Below are positions 8,511-17,838 of a stretch of DNA of 64,000 nt, piece after piece. Numbering within the stretch: position 1 is the stretch's first letter; each line of letters opens with the position of its first letter. A model generated the notes under the pieces. That model made no database searches, was not told the DNA's origin, and worked only from the letters and a program-made list of their open reading frames with translations. Both the position numbers and the translations under genes were made by a program. Source of the stretch: Tepidisphaeraceae bacterium (GTDB taxonomy: Bacteria; Planctomycetota; Phycisphaerae; Tepidisphaerales; Tepidisphaeraceae); the NCBI GenBank assembly GCA_035998445.1, contig DASYHQ010000061.1, positions 248,001-312,000 on the forward strand. The letters are read 5' to 3'.

Positions 8511-8590
8511 GTCATCCTGAGGTACTCCGAAGGATCTCCACCGTATTCGCTTCGAGAAGAAAGACATCCTTCGGAGTACCTCAGGATGAC
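8511..8590. repeat. Perfect 25-bp inverted repeat (family 1 relative)
   Basis: Arms 8511-8535 and 8566-8590 are exact reverse complements, beginning GTCATCCTGAGGTACTCCG, with a 30-base loop. It shares the GTCATCC...GGATGAC termini with the other family 1 elements but has a different inner sequence. It may act as a transcription barrier between the divergent operons (inference). Confidence 0.85.
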
Positions 8591-8779
8591 GCGGACTGCG
8601 CGGATGACGTGTTCCACAAGGGCAAAGTTCATATGGCCGAACGTGCGATGTCTGCGCGCTTTCGGGGCATCGCATCACCGGTTGCAGCGGAACTGTGCAT
8701 CATGGGGATCGACCACCGGTGCACGTGTTGCTGGATCCGGATGTATCCCGACCCTGCGTTTGATCCGTAAGTCCTGCAT

Positions 8780-8795
8780 TGTTCCGCGTGGAACA
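8780..8795. promoter_or_regulatory. Short palindrome, possible operator
   Basis: TGTTCC-GCGT-GGAACA is a perfect 6-bp inverted repeat with a 4-base centre, in the divergent regulatory region 265 bases before the start of the second binding-protein gene. The layout suits a dimeric DNA-binding protein, but no such site is known to me for this cluster and it could be chance. Confidence 0.25.
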
Positions 8796-9060
8796 CGCGT
8801 TGCGCCACGTTCACCACTACGCCTGCCATCCGGCGGCACGGCGGTTGCTTTACGCACCTTCGACAGTTTGGTCCCGCCGTACGGCGTAGGTGGCAATCAA
8901 AACGCCACCGAGATTCGGCCTCCCCGGCCGTCCGACCAACACCGCTCAGTTGTTGCTGATTTGCAGCACTAGCCGCCCAAGCTTACTGCAACACGTTTAG
9001 CAACGGTCTACCACCCTTTACTGGTCGTGCGCACGCCGGTTCGTGCGCATCGGAGGCTCC

Positions 9061-10089
9061 ATGGTGTCACCCGTCAGGTCCCTCGCGTTCGTCTTTGCCT
9101 TTCTCATCTCCCTGGCGCTGTCCGGCGTTGCGCGGGCACAGGAGGCGCTGCGCATCGGCTATAGCGACTGGCCCGGTTGGCACCTCTGGGACGTCGCCAA
9201 GGAAAAGGGCTTCTTCGACAAGGCCGGCGTGAAGGTCGAGCTGGTCTGGATGGACTACATGGCCAGCATGGAGGCCTTCAGCGCCGGTAAGCTCGACGGT
9301 GTCGCGATGACCAACGGCGACGCCATGGTCACCGGCGCCGGTGGCCGTAAGGGGACCAACATCCTCCTGAACGACTTCTCCAACGGTAACGACATGATCG
9401 TCGTCGCGCCCGGCCGGGGCATCGAGACCGTGAAGGACCTGAAAGGCAAGAAGATCGGGCTCGAGCTGAACATCGTCGACCACCTCCTGCTGCTGAAAGC
9501 GCTGGAGATGAACGGCATGAGCGAGTCGGACGTGACGCTGGTCAACGTATCCACCCCCGAAACGCCGCAGACGCTGGCGTCGGGCGATGTGGATGCGATT
9601 GGATCGTACTACCCGTTCTCGGGGCAGGCGCTAACGCAGGTGCCGGGCTCGAAGACGATCTTCACCAGCAAGGACGCGCCGGGCCTGATCTTCGATTGCC
9701 TCTACGTCGGCCGCGAAAGCCTCGCCGCCCGGCGTGGTGATTGGAAGAAGGTGGCCGAGGCGTGGTACATGGCGGTCGACTACCTGAAGGACCCGGCCAC
9801 GCGCGACGACGCGATCAAGATTATGGCCGGCCGCTGTGGGGTGGCGCCGGCGGAGTACGCGCCGTTCCTGGACGGCACGTACCACCTGTCGCTCGACGAG
9901 GCCGCCAAGGCTTGGCAGAAGAGCGAGGCGCTGACCTCCATCTACGGCAGCACGAAGGTCGCCGACGCGTTCAACGTGAAGCACAAGGTCTACGAGTCGC
10001 CGCAGGACATCGATTCGTACCTCGACCCCAGCATCACGATGGAACTGGCCAAAGCCAAGGGCATCACCGTCGCGGCGGATACGAAGTAA
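9061..10089 (+). CDS. ABC transporter substrate-binding protein (NitT/TauT type)
   Basis: A 342-residue receptor with a Sec signal MVSPVRSLAFVFAFLISLA cleaved near VARAQ. The mature start LRIGYSDWPGWHLWDVAKEKG and the segments SAGKLDGVAMTNGDAMVTG, VKDLKGKKIGLELNIVDH and TPETPQTLASGDVDAIGSYY are typical of nitrate/taurine/sulfonate-type receptors. It differs clearly from the receptor at 4005-5069 although both share the opening W-P-x-W/Y layout. GGAGG lies just before the ATG at 9061, which decides the start over an in-frame GTG at 9043. It lies upstream of the glutamine synthetase gene, with a hairpin terminator between. The partner permease is presumably the one on the other strand. Confidence 0.85.
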   Translation: MVSPVRSLAFVFAFLISLALSGVARAQEALRIGYSDWPGWHLWDVAKEKGFFDKAGVKVELVWMDYMASMEAFSAGKLDGVAMTNGDAMVTGAGGRKGTNILLNDFSNGNDMIVVAPGRGIETVKDLKGKKIGLELNIVDHLLLLKALEMNGMSESDVTLVNVSTPETPQTLASGDVDAIGSYYPFSGQALTQVPGSKTIFTSKDAPGLIFDCLYVGRESLAARRGDWKKVAEAWYMAVDYLKDPATRDDAIKIMAGRCGVAPAEYAPFLDGTYHLSLDEAAKAWQKSEALTSIYGSTKVADAFNVKHKVYESPQDIDSYLDPSITMELAKAKGITVAADTK

Positions 10090-10109
10090 TCGCTGATCGG
10101 TTTGAAGGT

Positions 10110-10152
10110 AGGACGGCGGCAGTCCGGGCAAGTGTCGCCGTCCTCCTTTTTC
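10110..10152 (+). terminator. Rho-independent terminator after the second receptor gene
   Basis: Stem AGGACGGCG (10110-10118) pairs with CGCCGTCCT (10136-10144), followed by CCTTTTTC. It lies 20 bases after the stop codon, so the glutamine synthetase gene downstream may need its own promoter or read-through. Confidence 0.7.
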
Positions 10153-10274
10153 AGTAGTTCCATTCACCTATTTAGATTGCAGGATGCGTCAAAGCCGCAG
10201 GGTGCCAGTGCGCCATCGGTCTAGCCGTAACCTGCCAAGTTGTTCTTTCTGTTTTTGTTTTTGAGGGACAAGTC

Positions 10275-11663
10275 ATGCAGATGATCGAACAGGACCCGAA
10301 GTTGGTCGCCGCCACGAAGAAGAAGCTGATCGACGCGGGTGTGGAGTATTGCTTTGCCAGTTACGTCGACGTGCACGGCGTGCCGAAGGCCAAGTGCGTG
10401 CCGATCGAGTTCTTCGAGAAGATGTGCAAGGGGTCGGAGCTGTTCACCGTCGGCGCGATGGAGGGCATGGGACTCGTGGGCCCTGAAAAGGACGAGTGCG
10501 CCGCGGTGCCGGACTTGGCATCGTGCGTGATCTGCCCGTGGGACAAGCGCTACGCCTGGTTTGCCAGCGATCTGTACTTTCACGGCAAGCCCTACGTCAA
10601 CTGCGCCCGCGTGATGCTGAAGCGCGCGATCGCCCGCGCCGCCGACCGGAATTACCTGTTCAACATCGGAATCGAGCCCGAGTTTTACGTGTTGAAGGAG
10701 ACGCCCGACGGCAAGTACGTGCCGCTGGCCACACCGTACAAGGGCATGTGCGCCGCGTACGACGTCGACCAGACGATGCAGTCGGCTGGCTTCCTTGTGC
10801 CACTGGCGAAGTACATCAAGGAACTTGGCTGGGGGTTGTTCAGCTTCGACCAGGAAGGGGGCTACGGCCAGTACGAGTTCGACTTCAACTACGCCGAATG
10901 CCTCACGATGGCCGACCGCTTCATCTTCCTGCGCCTGATGGCCAAGAACGTCGCGCGCAGCATCGGCGCGATCGCGACCTTCATGCCCAAGCCCTTCAGC
11001 CACGACTTCCGCAACGGCGCGCACCACAACATGAGCCTGATGGACACGAAGACCGGCAAGAACGTCTTCATGCAGGATGACCCCAACGAGCCCCTGGCCA
11101 AGAAGTATGGCCTGCCGTTCAGCAAGTCGGCGTTCCACTTCGTCGGTGGCCTGCTGAAGCACGCTGGGGCGATCACCGCCATCTCGTGCCCCACGTTCAA
11201 CAGCTACCAAGGGTTACTGGCCCAAGGTGACATGACCGACGTCAGCTGGGCGCCGGTGCTGAAGGGCTACGGCAACAACAACCGCTCGGCGATGCTGCGC
11301 CTGCCGATGAGCCGGCCGGTCATTGAAAACCGTTCACCGGACATGAGTTGCAATCCGTACCTGACCGCCGCGCTGCACCTGGCGGCGGGTCTGGAGGGAA
11401 TCAGCCAGCAGATCGACCCCGGCGAGCCGCTCAACATGAACTTGTACGAGATGACGGAGGACGAGAAGAAGCGTCGCAACGTCCAGAGCATCCCGCGCAC
11501 GCTGATTCACGCGCTGGACGCCTTCGAGGCTGACGAACTGGTTCCCGAAACGTTCGGCAGCGAGTTCCGGGATATCTATTTGAAGACGAAGCATGCCGAG
11601 TTCAATAAAACGTTCTTCCGTGTGACGGATTCGGATCGGGCGGCGATGTTGACGTATATCTGA
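10275..11663 (+). CDS. glnT: Glutamine synthetase, type III/GlnT-like
   Basis: A 462-residue glutamine synthetase catalytic-domain protein. Recognisable elements are the beta-grasp start FASYVDVHGVPKAKCVPIEFF, the metal-site strand FNIGIEPEFYVLKE (Glu-x-Glu), QEGGYGQYEFDFNYAECLTMAD, the FMPKPFSHDFRNGAHHNMSL segment (the family's K-P and N-G-x-G-x-H-x-H region, here with His-His-Asn) and the ATP/glutamate end CNPYLTAALHLAAGLEGI. Proteins of this subgroup include the GlnT form and gamma-glutamyl-amide synthetases that ligate amines to glutamate. Given the oxygenase and transporter beside it, capture of an amine or of released ammonia is plausible (inference). The ATG at 10275 follows GAGGGAC. 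Confidence 0.8.
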   Translation: MQMIEQDPKLVAATKKKLIDAGVEYCFASYVDVHGVPKAKCVPIEFFEKMCKGSELFTVGAMEGMGLVGPEKDECAAVPDLASCVICPWDKRYAWFASDLYFHGKPYVNCARVMLKRAIARAADRNYLFNIGIEPEFYVLKETPDGKYVPLATPYKGMCAAYDVDQTMQSAGFLVPLAKYIKELGWGLFSFDQEGGYGQYEFDFNYAECLTMADRFIFLRLMAKNVARSIGAIATFMPKPFSHDFRNGAHHNMSLMDTKTGKNVFMQDDPNEPLAKKYGLPFSKSAFHFVGGLLKHAGAITAISCPTFNSYQGLLAQGDMTDVSWAPVLKGYGNNNRSAMLRLPMSRPVIENRSPDMSCNPYLTAALHLAAGLEGISQQIDPGEPLNMNLYEMTEDEKKRRNVQSIPRTLIHALDAFEADELVPETFGSEFRDIYLKTKHAEFNKTFFRVTDSDRAAMLTYI

Positions 11664-11694
11664 TTCTGGCCACGCGCGGGTGCGCCCGTTTCGT

Positions 11695-11797
11695 TGTCAT
11701 CCCGAGGGGAGCGGTAGCGACCCGAGGGATCTCCCACTGGCAGCGATGTTGCGCCGTCGGGATCCCTCAGGTCGCTACCGCTCCCTTCGGGATGACA
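11695..11797. repeat. REP-like palindromic element, family 1
   Basis: About 103 bases with TGTCATCCCGAGGGGAGCGG at the left end and its complement CTCCCTTCGGGATGACA at the right; the inner AGCGACCCGAGGGATC pairs with GATCCCTCAGGTCGCT. It sits 31 bases after the glutamine synthetase stop and could serve as its 3' barrier. Confidence 0.85.
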
Positions 11798-11903
11798 TGT
11801 TGCATTAAAGGCGAACGAACTGTGTTGTCCGCGATCGTCCTGAGACATCTCCGGACACCATTGCCAAACCAATCCGCCGTAGCGATCATCGACCGCCACT
11901 GGC

Positions 11904-12731
11904 ATGGCCACCGCAGTCGATTATCTCGCGGCGTTGCTTCGGTCGCGCCTCATCATTACCGAGGCGCAGGTGTTGACGTCGCCGCCCGGGGCCGTGCACG
12001 CACGGCACGTGGTGGCGTTTCCCAAGCTCATGCTCGTCTACGACGGCGCGATCGAATATCAGATCGATGGCCAGCTCGTTCGGTTGCACGCGGGGGACAT
12101 GTTCTACCGGCCGGCGGCGTCGGCGGCGCGGTGGACGTTGGCGCCGGGGCAGACGTGCTCGATCGGCTGGTGCGAGTTTCGGGCTGAGCCGGAGCTGGAC
12201 GAGCCGCATCATCCGCTGTTGCGCGCGACGAGCGACGTGCCCCTGGAACTGGCCAGTTTCCATCGCATTCGCGATCTGTACCAGCGCGACGATGCGCCGT
12301 CGCGCCTGACGGTCGAGGGGGAGCTGAAGGCCGTGCTCGGGCGCTTCCTGCCGACGGCGACGCCGTTGTTCGACGAGACGATCAGCGACGGGTTTACGTC
12401 CGACGCCTCGCGCGGCGACGATTCGGTGCGGCAGGCAGTGGCATGGCTCGGCCGCCACTTCGCCGAGGCCAGCGTCGCAACGAAGGTCCGCGATCGCACG
12501 GGGCTTAGTCCCGACCACTTCCGGCGGGTGTTTAAAGAGATGACCGGGCTCAGCCCGAATGGTTACCTGCTGCGATTGCGCATGAGTGCGGCGCGGTTTT
12601 ACCTGCAGCGGTCGGACCTCAGCATCAAGCAGGTCGCGGCGCAGGTGGGATACGCCGACCCGCTGTACTTCTCCCGCCTGTATCGCCGGTACTGGAAGTC
12701 CACGCCCACCGCCGACCGTAAGCGGCAATAG
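11904..12731 (+). CDS. AraC-family transcriptional regulator
   Basis: A 275-residue AraC/XylS regulator. Residues 1-100 form a cupin-like sensor half (VYDGAIEYQIDGQLVRLHAGDMFYRP), and residues about 172-270 hold two helix-turn-helix units. The first is around FAEASVATKVRDRTGLSPDHFRRVF. The second is SIKQVAAQVGYADPLYFSRLYRRY, where the GYADPLYFSRLYRRY stretch is the family signature (usually GF-x-D-x-S-x-F-x-R-x-F-K). Its place at the end of the transporter/oxygenase/glutamine synthetase cluster makes it the likely regulator of that cluster, or of the FAD oxidoreductase gene that follows by 100 bases. No strong ribosome site is seen before the ATG. Confidence 0.85.
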   Translation: MATAVDYLAALLRSRLIITEAQVLTSPPGAVHARHVVAFPKLMLVYDGAIEYQIDGQLVRLHAGDMFYRPAASAARWTLAPGQTCSIGWCEFRAEPELDEPHHPLLRATSDVPLELASFHRIRDLYQRDDAPSRLTVEGELKAVLGRFLPTATPLFDETISDGFTSDASRGDDSVRQAVAWLGRHFAEASVATKVRDRTGLSPDHFRRVFKEMTGLSPNGYLLRLRMSAARFYLQRSDLSIKQVAAQVGYADPLYFSRLYRRYWKSTPTADRKRQ

Positions 12732-12831
12732 CTGCCCAGCTTCCGTCCCATAAACGTGCAGCGACCGTCCCGCGCATGTTTCGTCCATGCTTTCCGCGGA
12801 AGCCCCCATTTGAAATGGCCGGTTCTATGGC

Positions 12832-14706
12832 ATGATCGTCCATATGAACGACCTTCACGAAATCGAGACAGACCTCCTGGTGGCCGGTGGTGGCATGGCT
12901 GGCGTGTGCGCGGCGATCGCGGCGGCGCGGCAGGGGGTGCGGGTGGTGCTCGTGCAGGATCGCAGCGTGCTCGGTGGCAACGCGTCTAGCGAGATCCGCA
13001 TGCACATCGTCGGCGCCGACAACCACGGCGGGCGCAAGGGCTGGCGCGAGTCGGGCATCATCGAAGAACTCCGCCTGGAAGATGCCGTGCGCAACCCCGA
13101 GCGGTCGTTCCCACTGTGGGACGCGATTCTGTACGAGAAGGTCATCGCCGAGCCGAACATCACGCTGTTGCTCGATTCCGACGTGGTGGGCGTCGAGATG
13201 GCGTTCGGTGGCTTGGATCCGGCGAAGCTGCCAGCGCGCACCGATCGCATGTACGAGTTCAACGGCGTGCCGGGTCGCATTGCGGCGGCACGCGTGGTGC
13301 GCAACATCACGCAGGACGAGTTCGTCATTCGAGCTAAGCAGTTCGCCGACTGCACCGGTGACGGCCGGCTGGGGTTCGAGGCGGGCGCCGACTTCCGCAT
13401 TGGCCGCGAGTCCAAGGCCATGCATGGCGAGTCGCTGGCGGTGGACGTGGACGACGTGCACACGCTGGGCAGCTCGATGTTGTTGACGACTCGCAACGTG
13501 GGTCACCCCGTGCCGTTCACGCCGCCGCCCTGGGCGCGCAAGTTCGACCCCGAGCAACTGAAGGTGGGACGCCACTTCCGCTCGTGGGAATACGGATTCT
13601 GGTGGATCGAGTGGGGCGGCACGCTGAATACGATCAAGGACAACTGCACCACGATCCGCCACGAGCTGTATCGCATCGCGCTGGGCCTGTGGGACTACGT
13701 GAAGAACTCGGGCCTGTTCCCCGACAGCGCCAACTGGGCGCTGGACTGGGTCGGGGCGGTCCCCGGCAAGCGCGAGAGCCGGCGCTTCATGGGCCCGCAC
13801 GTGCTGACGCAGCAGGACGTGCTGGAGGCCCGCCAGCACCCCGACGTGGTGGCGTACGGCGGGTGGGCGATCGACCTGCACCCGGTGAGGGGCATCGACG
13901 CCGTGGACGAGCCGCCGTTCACGCCCACGCACACGCCCACGGTGTACGGAATCCCGCTGCGCTGCTACTTCTCGCGCAACATCGAGAACTTGTTCTTCGC
14001 CGGCCGCGACATCAGCGCGACGCACGTGGGGTTCGCCTCGACGCGCGTGATGGCGACGTGCGCCATCGGCGGCGAGGCCGTGGGCTTCGCGGCGGCACAG
14101 TGCGTGAAGGAGCAGGTCACGCCAGCCCAACTGGTCGCCGACGCCCAGCGCCTTCGCCGATTGCAGCAGACGATGCTGCGCCACGACGTCACGCTGCTGA
14201 ACACGAAGGTCGACCCCGCGGGCAACCACGTGATGTCGGCCGAAATCACCGCCAGTTCGACGGCTGCGCCGTCCGCGGTCGAGAACATCCGCAACGGTCA
14301 AACGCGCGACGAGGTGGCCCCGAAGACCGCCGAACTCCTGCGAAGCCACGGCTGGCGCAGCGCCGCCCTGACCGCGGGCACACCGCAATGGATCGAGGTG
14401 CGCTGGCCGCAACCGGTCGAGATCCGCGAGCTGCACCTCTGGTTCGACAGCGGCTTCACCCGAGAACTGATCCTCAGCCCCAGCAACGGAACCACGTCCC
14501 ACTGCATCCGCGGACCGCAACCGGAACTGGTGAAGGACTACACGATCGAGGTGAACGGCGACAAGGCCGTGACGGTCGCCGGCAACCACGAGCGCAAGCG
14601 CGTGCACCGGTTCGAGAAGCCCGTGGTGGTGCGCTCGCTGCGCCTGAACGTCACCGCGACGCAGGGGGCGGAAGAGGCGCGGGTGTTTGAGATCCGGGCG
14701 TACTAA
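12832..14706 (+). CDS. FAD-dependent oxidoreductase with C-terminal discoidin-like domain
   Basis: A 624-residue protein. The N-terminal dinucleotide site reads LLVAGGGMAGVCAAIAAARQG, followed by LGGNASSEIRMHIVGADNHGG, the signature of the large FAD_oxidored family (pfam12831 type) common in planctomycetes. The C-terminal FAD contact is NLFFAGRDISATHVGFASTR..CAIGGEAVGFAAA. The last about 150 residues (IEVRWPQPVEIRELHLWFD to RVFEIRAY) look like an F5/8 type C, carbohydrate-binding-like beta sandwich. No signal peptide is visible, so it is probably cytoplasmic. The substrate is unknown. An alternative ATG lies four codons further in (12844). Two CDS-sized regulators or transporters are not linked to it except the AraC gene upstream. 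Confidence 0.8.
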   Translation: MIVHMNDLHEIETDLLVAGGGMAGVCAAIAAARQGVRVVLVQDRSVLGGNASSEIRMHIVGADNHGGRKGWRESGIIEELRLEDAVRNPERSFPLWDAILYEKVIAEPNITLLLDSDVVGVEMAFGGLDPAKLPARTDRMYEFNGVPGRIAAARVVRNITQDEFVIRAKQFADCTGDGRLGFEAGADFRIGRESKAMHGESLAVDVDDVHTLGSSMLLTTRNVGHPVPFTPPPWARKFDPEQLKVGRHFRSWEYGFWWIEWGGTLNTIKDNCTTIRHELYRIALGLWDYVKNSGLFPDSANWALDWVGAVPGKRESRRFMGPHVLTQQDVLEARQHPDVVAYGGWAIDLHPVRGIDAVDEPPFTPTHTPTVYGIPLRCYFSRNIENLFFAGRDISATHVGFASTRVMATCAIGGEAVGFAAAQCVKEQVTPAQLVADAQRLRRLQQTMLRHDVTLLNTKVDPAGNHVMSAEITASSTAAPSAVENIRNGQTRDEVAPKTAELLRSHGWRSAALTAGTPQWIEVRWPQPVEIRELHLWFDSGFTRELILSPSNGTTSHCIRGPQPELVKDYTIEVNGDKAVTVAGNHERKRVHRFEKPVVVRSLRLNVTATQGAEEARVFEIRAY

Positions 14707-14729
14707 TGGTTTCGTGGAGGCGAGTCTGA

Positions 14730-14868
14730 CCGTGGCATGGGCGTCTCGCCCATGCGTGTAGATAGCACAGGCGATTTTATTTGTGGCCAACTGCTTCGGT
14801 CGCGCAGCAAGCCACAAAGTAAATCTTCCCGCCTCATTACAAGCATGGGCGAGACGCCCATGCCACGG
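14730..14868. repeat. Inverted repeat pair, 26-bp arms (family 3)
   Basis: Arms 14730-14755 and 14843-14868 are exact reverse complements; each has an internal CATGGGCG..CGCCCATG palindrome, as in the copy at 3709-3849. It lies between the convergent oxidoreductase and polA genes and probably separates their transcription (inference). Confidence 0.85.
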
Positions 14869-14900
14869 TGAAGAGGCGGTACGGGGGGCGGGCCGTGGTG

Positions 14901-17735
14901 CTACTTCACTTCCTGCCAGTTCTTGCCCCAGCCAACCTCAACCTTCAGCGGCACCCTTAGCGTCATTGCCTTGGTCATCTCGTCGCGCACGAGGGCGGCC
15001 TCGGCTTCCACGACGGCTTGGGGGGTTTCAAAGACGAGTTCGTCGTGGACCTGCAGCAGCATACGGCTGGCGCTCTTAGTGGCGGTCAGGCGTTGGTGGA
15101 CGTGCAGCATGGCCAGCTTGATGAGGTCGGCGGCGCTGCCTTGGACGACGCTGTTGATCGCGGCGCGCTCGGCGTAGTTGCGCTGGGCGATCACGCCACT
15201 GGCGATGTCGGGGATCGGTCGCCGGCGGCCGCTGATCGTCTCGACGAAGCCCTTCTCGTGGGCCTCCGCGACGCATTTCTTGAAGAACTCGTTGATGCCC
15301 GGGAATCGCTTGTGATAAGCCGCGATCAGCTCACCGGCGGCCGAGACGCTGAGGCCTTCGATGCGCTGCGATAAGCCGAAGGCGGATACGCCGTAGATGA
15401 TGCCGAAGTTGATCGTCTTGGCGTAGCCGCGCTGCTGGCGCGTCACCTCGGTCAGCGGAACGTTGAACACCTCGCTGGCGACGGCCTGGTGAATGTCCTC
15501 ATCTTCGGCGAAGGCTTTCACCAAGCCCGGTTCACCCGTGAAGTGGGCGAGGATGCGCAGCTCGATCTGGCTGTAGTCGGCCGTAAGTAACACGTTGCGC
15601 GCCGCGTCGCCCGGGACGAACGCGCTGCGAATCCGCCGGCCTTCATCCGTGCGAATCGGGATGTTCTGCAAATTCGGGTCGCTGCTGCTCAGTCGGCCGG
15701 TGCCGGCGCCGGTTTGGTTGAAGTGGCTGTGGATGCGGCCGGTCGCGGGGCTGATGTACTCGGTGAGGTTGTCGAGGTACGTGTTCTTCAGCTTCACCAT
15801 GCTGCGGTAGTCCAGAATCATACGCGGCACGGGGTGCTCGGTGGCCAGGCGTTCCAGCACCTGCACGTCGGTGCTGAAGCCGGTCTTGGTCTTCTTGCCG
15901 GTCTTCAGACCCAAGCGGTTGAAGAGCACGTCGGCCAACTGCTTGGGCGAGTCGGGGTTGAACTCGCCACCGGCCTCGGTGTAGATGCGCTCGCGCAGCT
16001 CGTCGATGCGCACGCCGAGCACCTCGCTTTGCTCCTTCAGCACGGCCGGGTCGACGGCGATGCCGTTGGTCTCCATCGTGGCCAGCACTTCGATCAGCGG
16101 CGTCTCGAGTTCGTCGCCGAGCTTTTTGATCGTCGGCAGTTGTTCCAGCCGGTTGTGCAGGAACTCGTACAACCGCCACGCGACGTCGGCGTCCTCGCTG
16201 GCGTAGCGGCTGATGGCGTTCAACTCGACGCAGTCCATCGTGCGCAGCGTCTTGCCCTTGCCCAGAAGTTCGACGGTCGCCACCTTCTTGATGTTCAGCA
16301 GGTCCAGCGCCAGGCGATCGATGCCGTACTGCATGCGGCTGCTGTCGATCAGGAACGCCGCGATCATCGTGTCGAGCTCGATGCCCCGAAAATCGATGCC
16401 CGCCTGCCGCATGACCATCAGGTCGTACTTCAGGTTGTGGCCGACCTTTTTGATCTGCTCGTTCTCCAAAATCGGCTTGACCGCTTCCAGCACGCGCTCG
16501 CGCGGCAGAATCGTGCAGCCGACCGGTCCCTTCACGGGAATGTAATAGCCCGTGGTCGCACGCCAGCTGAAGCTCATGCCGACGAGGTTGGAACGCATGG
16601 CGCCGAGGTCGTCGGTCTCGGTGTCGAACGCGAAGCGCGGCTGCTTGCTCAGTGCAGTGATGAAAGCGTCGAGCTTCTCTTCCGTATCGATCAGTTGATA
16701 GTCGCAACTGGCGCACGTCTCGGGCGCGTTGATGGGCGTGCCGTCTTCGTTGGCTTGCGGCGCGGATGTGTCGGGACCGAACAATCCGTCGGAGAACAGG
16801 TTGGGCGCTTGCGGCTTCGCGGAGGCCGCTGTCTGCTTCCCGCGTCCGCTCGTCTGCGAAGCCGCGAGCGGGGCATCGCCACCAATGCGTCGGATCAGGT
16901 TGTTGAAGCCCAGCGTCTGCAAATGCGTCGTTAGCGCGCTCTTGTTCAGTCCCTGAAATCGGCACGCCTCCGGGTCGAACTCCATCTCGACGTCATCCTT
17001 CAGCGTCACCAGCTGGCGCGAGATCGGCAGGCGGTCGGCGTACTTCTCGAAGTTTTCTCGCTGCTTGGGCTTTAGCTCGGCCAGGTGATTGAGGACGTTG
17101 TCGGCCGTCTTGTACTTCTTGATGAGCTCGAGCGCGGTCTTCGGGCCAACGCCGGGAATGCCGGGGACGTTGTCGGTGCTGTCGCCCATCAGGGTCTGAA
17201 TCTCGACCGCCTCGTGCGGGCCAAAGCCGAGCTCGGCTTCCATGACGGCGGCGTCGATCACCTTGTCGCCGGCCATGTCGTACATCTTCACGCACGGGCC
17301 GACGAGCTGGCGCAGGTCCTTATCCTTGCTGACCAGGAACGTGTCGTAACCGGTCGTACACAGCCGCTTGGCCATGGTGGCGAGCAGGTCGTCGGCCTCG
17401 AAGCCGTTCTTGCCGAAAATGGGGATGCCGGCGTCGCGCACGATCTGGAGGATGCGCTCTTCCTGCGGGCCGAAGTCGTCGGGGCGTTTGTTTCGGTTGG
17501 CCTTGTATTCCGGGAAGATCTCCTTGCGGAAGACGTGCTCGTCGCCGCCCTGGTCGATCACCATGGCCAGGTAGTCGGGCTTTCGGTGTTCGATGAGGTT
17601 CAGCAGCCACTGCGTGAAGACGAACGTGCCCTTGGTGGGCTCGCCGGTGGGGCTGGTCAAATCGCGGAACGGCGCGAAGTAGGCGCGGTAGATCTGGGCG
17701 TGACCGTCGATGATGTAGAAGGATTTGTTTGGCAT
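14901..17735 (-). CDS. polA: DNA polymerase I
   Basis: A 944-residue family A polymerase. The 5'-3' exonuclease domain covers about residues 1-290 (SFYIIDGHAQIYRAYFAP, FEADDLLATMAKRL, LMGDSTDNVPGIPGVGPKTA). The 3'-5' proofreading domain covers about 330-520 and keeps its acidic residues (FAFDTETDDL, VGHNLKYDLMVM, SRYASEDADVAWRLYE), so proofreading is probably active. The polymerase domain has motif A TADYSQIELRILAHF, the O helix RGYAKTINFGIIYGVSAFG and motif C LLQVHDELVFE. It fills RNA-primer gaps and acts in excision repair. The start at 17735 begins the conserved MPNKSFYIIDG; the frame is open 78 codons upstream, but those codons are the 21-bp repeat array and not protein. Confidence 0.95.
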   Translation of the reverse strand: MPNKSFYIIDGHAQIYRAYFAPFRDLTSPTGEPTKGTFVFTQWLLNLIEHRKPDYLAMVIDQGGDEHVFRKEIFPEYKANRNKRPDDFGPQEERILQIVRDAGIPIFGKNGFEADDLLATMAKRLCTTGYDTFLVSKDKDLRQLVGPCVKMYDMAGDKVIDAAVMEAELGFGPHEAVEIQTLMGDSTDNVPGIPGVGPKTALELIKKYKTADNVLNHLAELKPKQRENFEKYADRLPISRQLVTLKDDVEMEFDPEACRFQGLNKSALTTHLQTLGFNNLIRRIGGDAPLAASQTSGRGKQTAASAKPQAPNLFSDGLFGPDTSAPQANEDGTPINAPETCASCDYQLIDTEEKLDAFITALSKQPRFAFDTETDDLGAMRSNLVGMSFSWRATTGYYIPVKGPVGCTILPRERVLEAVKPILENEQIKKVGHNLKYDLMVMRQAGIDFRGIELDTMIAAFLIDSSRMQYGIDRLALDLLNIKKVATVELLGKGKTLRTMDCVELNAISRYASEDADVAWRLYEFLHNRLEQLPTIKKLGDELETPLIEVLATMETNGIAVDPAVLKEQSEVLGVRIDELRERIYTEAGGEFNPDSPKQLADVLFNRLGLKTGKKTKTGFSTDVQVLERLATEHPVPRMILDYRSMVKLKNTYLDNLTEYISPATGRIHSHFNQTGAGTGRLSSSDPNLQNIPIRTDEGRRIRSAFVPGDAARNVLLTADYSQIELRILAHFTGEPGLVKAFAEDEDIHQAVASEVFNVPLTEVTRQQRGYAKTINFGIIYGVSAFGLSQRIEGLSVSAAGELIAAYHKRFPGINEFFKKCVAEAHEKGFVETISGRRRPIPDIASGVIAQRNYAERAAINSVVQGSAADLIKLAMLHVHQRLTATKSASRMLLQVHDELVFETPQAVVEAEAALVRDEMTKAMTLRVPLKVEVGWGKNWQEVK

Positions 17736-17838
17736 CCGTGCGACGAATCTTAGGGGCAGCAGACGCGAACGTCGATTTATGAGACGGAGGATCACACGCG
17801 AGCAGTCGAAGGAATGCCCCAAGGGTGTGACGCCGTAT

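Larger units (their letters stand above)
8331..9060. other. Divergent intergenic region of the oxygenase/glutamine synthetase cluster
   Basis: 730 bases between the leftward oxygenase and the rightward binding protein, hence holding both promoters. It contains the perfect 25-bp inverted repeat 8511-8590 and a short palindrome TGTTCCGCGTGGAACA at 8780-8795. No convincing coding frame is present. Both operons probably start here and could share a regulator (inference). Confidence 0.6.
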
